NCBI GenBank assembly: GCA_002292855.1
Contig: DBBY01000061.1
Coordinates: 1-5,829, forward strand
Direction of reading: 5' to 3'
Origin: Flavobacteriales bacterium UBA972
Lineage (GTDB): Bacteria; Bacteroidota; Bacteroidia; Flavobacteriales; Schleiferiaceae
DNA length: 5,829 nucleotides
Shown here: one piece after another, positions 5,702-5,829 of the stretch
How positions within the stretch are numbered: the first letter of the stretch is position 1
Layout: every line of letters starts with the position of its first letter
Position numbers and translations under genes: made by a program
Notes under the pieces: model-generated
Seen by the model: only the letters and a program-made list of their open reading frames with translations
Databases searched by the model: none
What the model was told of the DNA's origin: nothing

Positions 5702-5829
5702 TTTTGCTCGAATGCGTGGAGTAAGTTAGGAATTCCCGAAGGCTTTTTGCCGCCCGCAGAGGCGTAGAATGCTTGGCCGCCGCCGCCGCCTTCGATGTGG
5801 TGGCCGAGTTCGCGAAGCCAATTGCCGGC
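5683..5829 (-). CDS. alaS: Alanyl-tRNA synthetase, C-terminal 48 residues (partial)
   Basis: Translation from the right edge on the minus strand gives AGNWLRELGHHIEGGGGG, then QAFYASAGGKKPSGIP, ending ...AFEQKWQSIS and TGA at 5685-5683. The five-glycine run followed by Q-x-F-x-A-x-A-G-G-K is the conserved signature near the end of the AlaRS C-terminal (DHHA1-type, C-Ala) domain. AlaRS charges tRNA-Ala in the cytoplasm; its catalytic and editing domains lie outside the window. The C-terminus overlaps the first 19 bp of the small barrel gene, indicating that the two are probably cotranscribed. The short GCC repeat at 5776-5790 is simply the five Gly codons. Confidence 0.93.
   Translation of the reverse strand, partial: AGNWLRELGHHIEGGGGGQAFYASAGGKKPSGIPNLLHAFEQKWQSIS

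Noticed and set aside
5776..5790. (GCC)5 repeat that might be a microsatellite
   Set aside because: It encodes the conserved five-glycine motif of AlaRS on the minus strand, so it is explained by protein constraint.
1..5829. Search for insertion sequences, CRISPR repeats, tRNA/rRNA genes, toxin-antitoxin or phage-defence genes
   Set aside because: None seen: gene content is chromosomal core/T9SS, no transposase-like frame, no regular spaced repeats, and no tRNA-like cloverleaf noticed in the short intergenic gaps.

Overview
The window comes from the chromosome of a member of the Bacteroidota. It carries three components typical of the type IX secretion system (T9SS) and gliding apparatus: PorU, a PorP/SprF-family outer-membrane protein, and the lipoprotein GldJ. 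These are found essentially only in that phylum. Base composition is above 50% GC by eye (about 53% in one 60-base line counted by hand). That is high for a Flavobacterium relative and would fit a marine Flavobacteriales or Cryomorphaceae/Schleiferiaceae-type lineage, but this placement is a guess. Stop codons TAA, TAG and TGA are all used.

Layout from left to right. Positions 1-1071 (minus strand) hold the first 357 codons of porU, the cell-surface protease that removes C-terminal sorting domains from T9SS cargo. The gene runs off the left edge before its catalytic domain. A divergent intergenic region of about 100 bp (1072-1172) holds a promoter-like element for the rightward genes and an imperfect inverted repeat next to the porU start. 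Rightward, three genes lie almost end to end, with gaps of 11 and 8 nt: a porP/sprF-like gene (about 1173-2165), gldJ (2177-3772) and murF (3781-5043). They probably form one transcript. On the minus strand, converging on murF with only 13 bp between, is a gene for a 214-residue secreted protein, probably a small outer-membrane beta-barrel of unknown function (5057-5701). Its start codon lies inside the 3' end of alaS (5683-5829, partial, running off the right edge).

How the genes work together. PorU, PorP-like and GldJ all serve export and anchoring of T9SS cargo at the outer membrane, and GldJ also serves gliding in motile species. MurF makes the last cytoplasmic peptidoglycan precursor, UDP-MurNAc-pentapeptide; its link to the T9SS genes is by position only. 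AlaRS is a housekeeping translation enzyme, and the small barrel gene probably rides on its transcript.

I see no mobile element, CRISPR array, RNA gene or clearly new system. No stretch longer than about 100 bp lacks a gene. The points most worth a second look are the PorP/SprF paralogue tied to gldJ, the unidentified small barrel protein, and the compact divergent promoter region.
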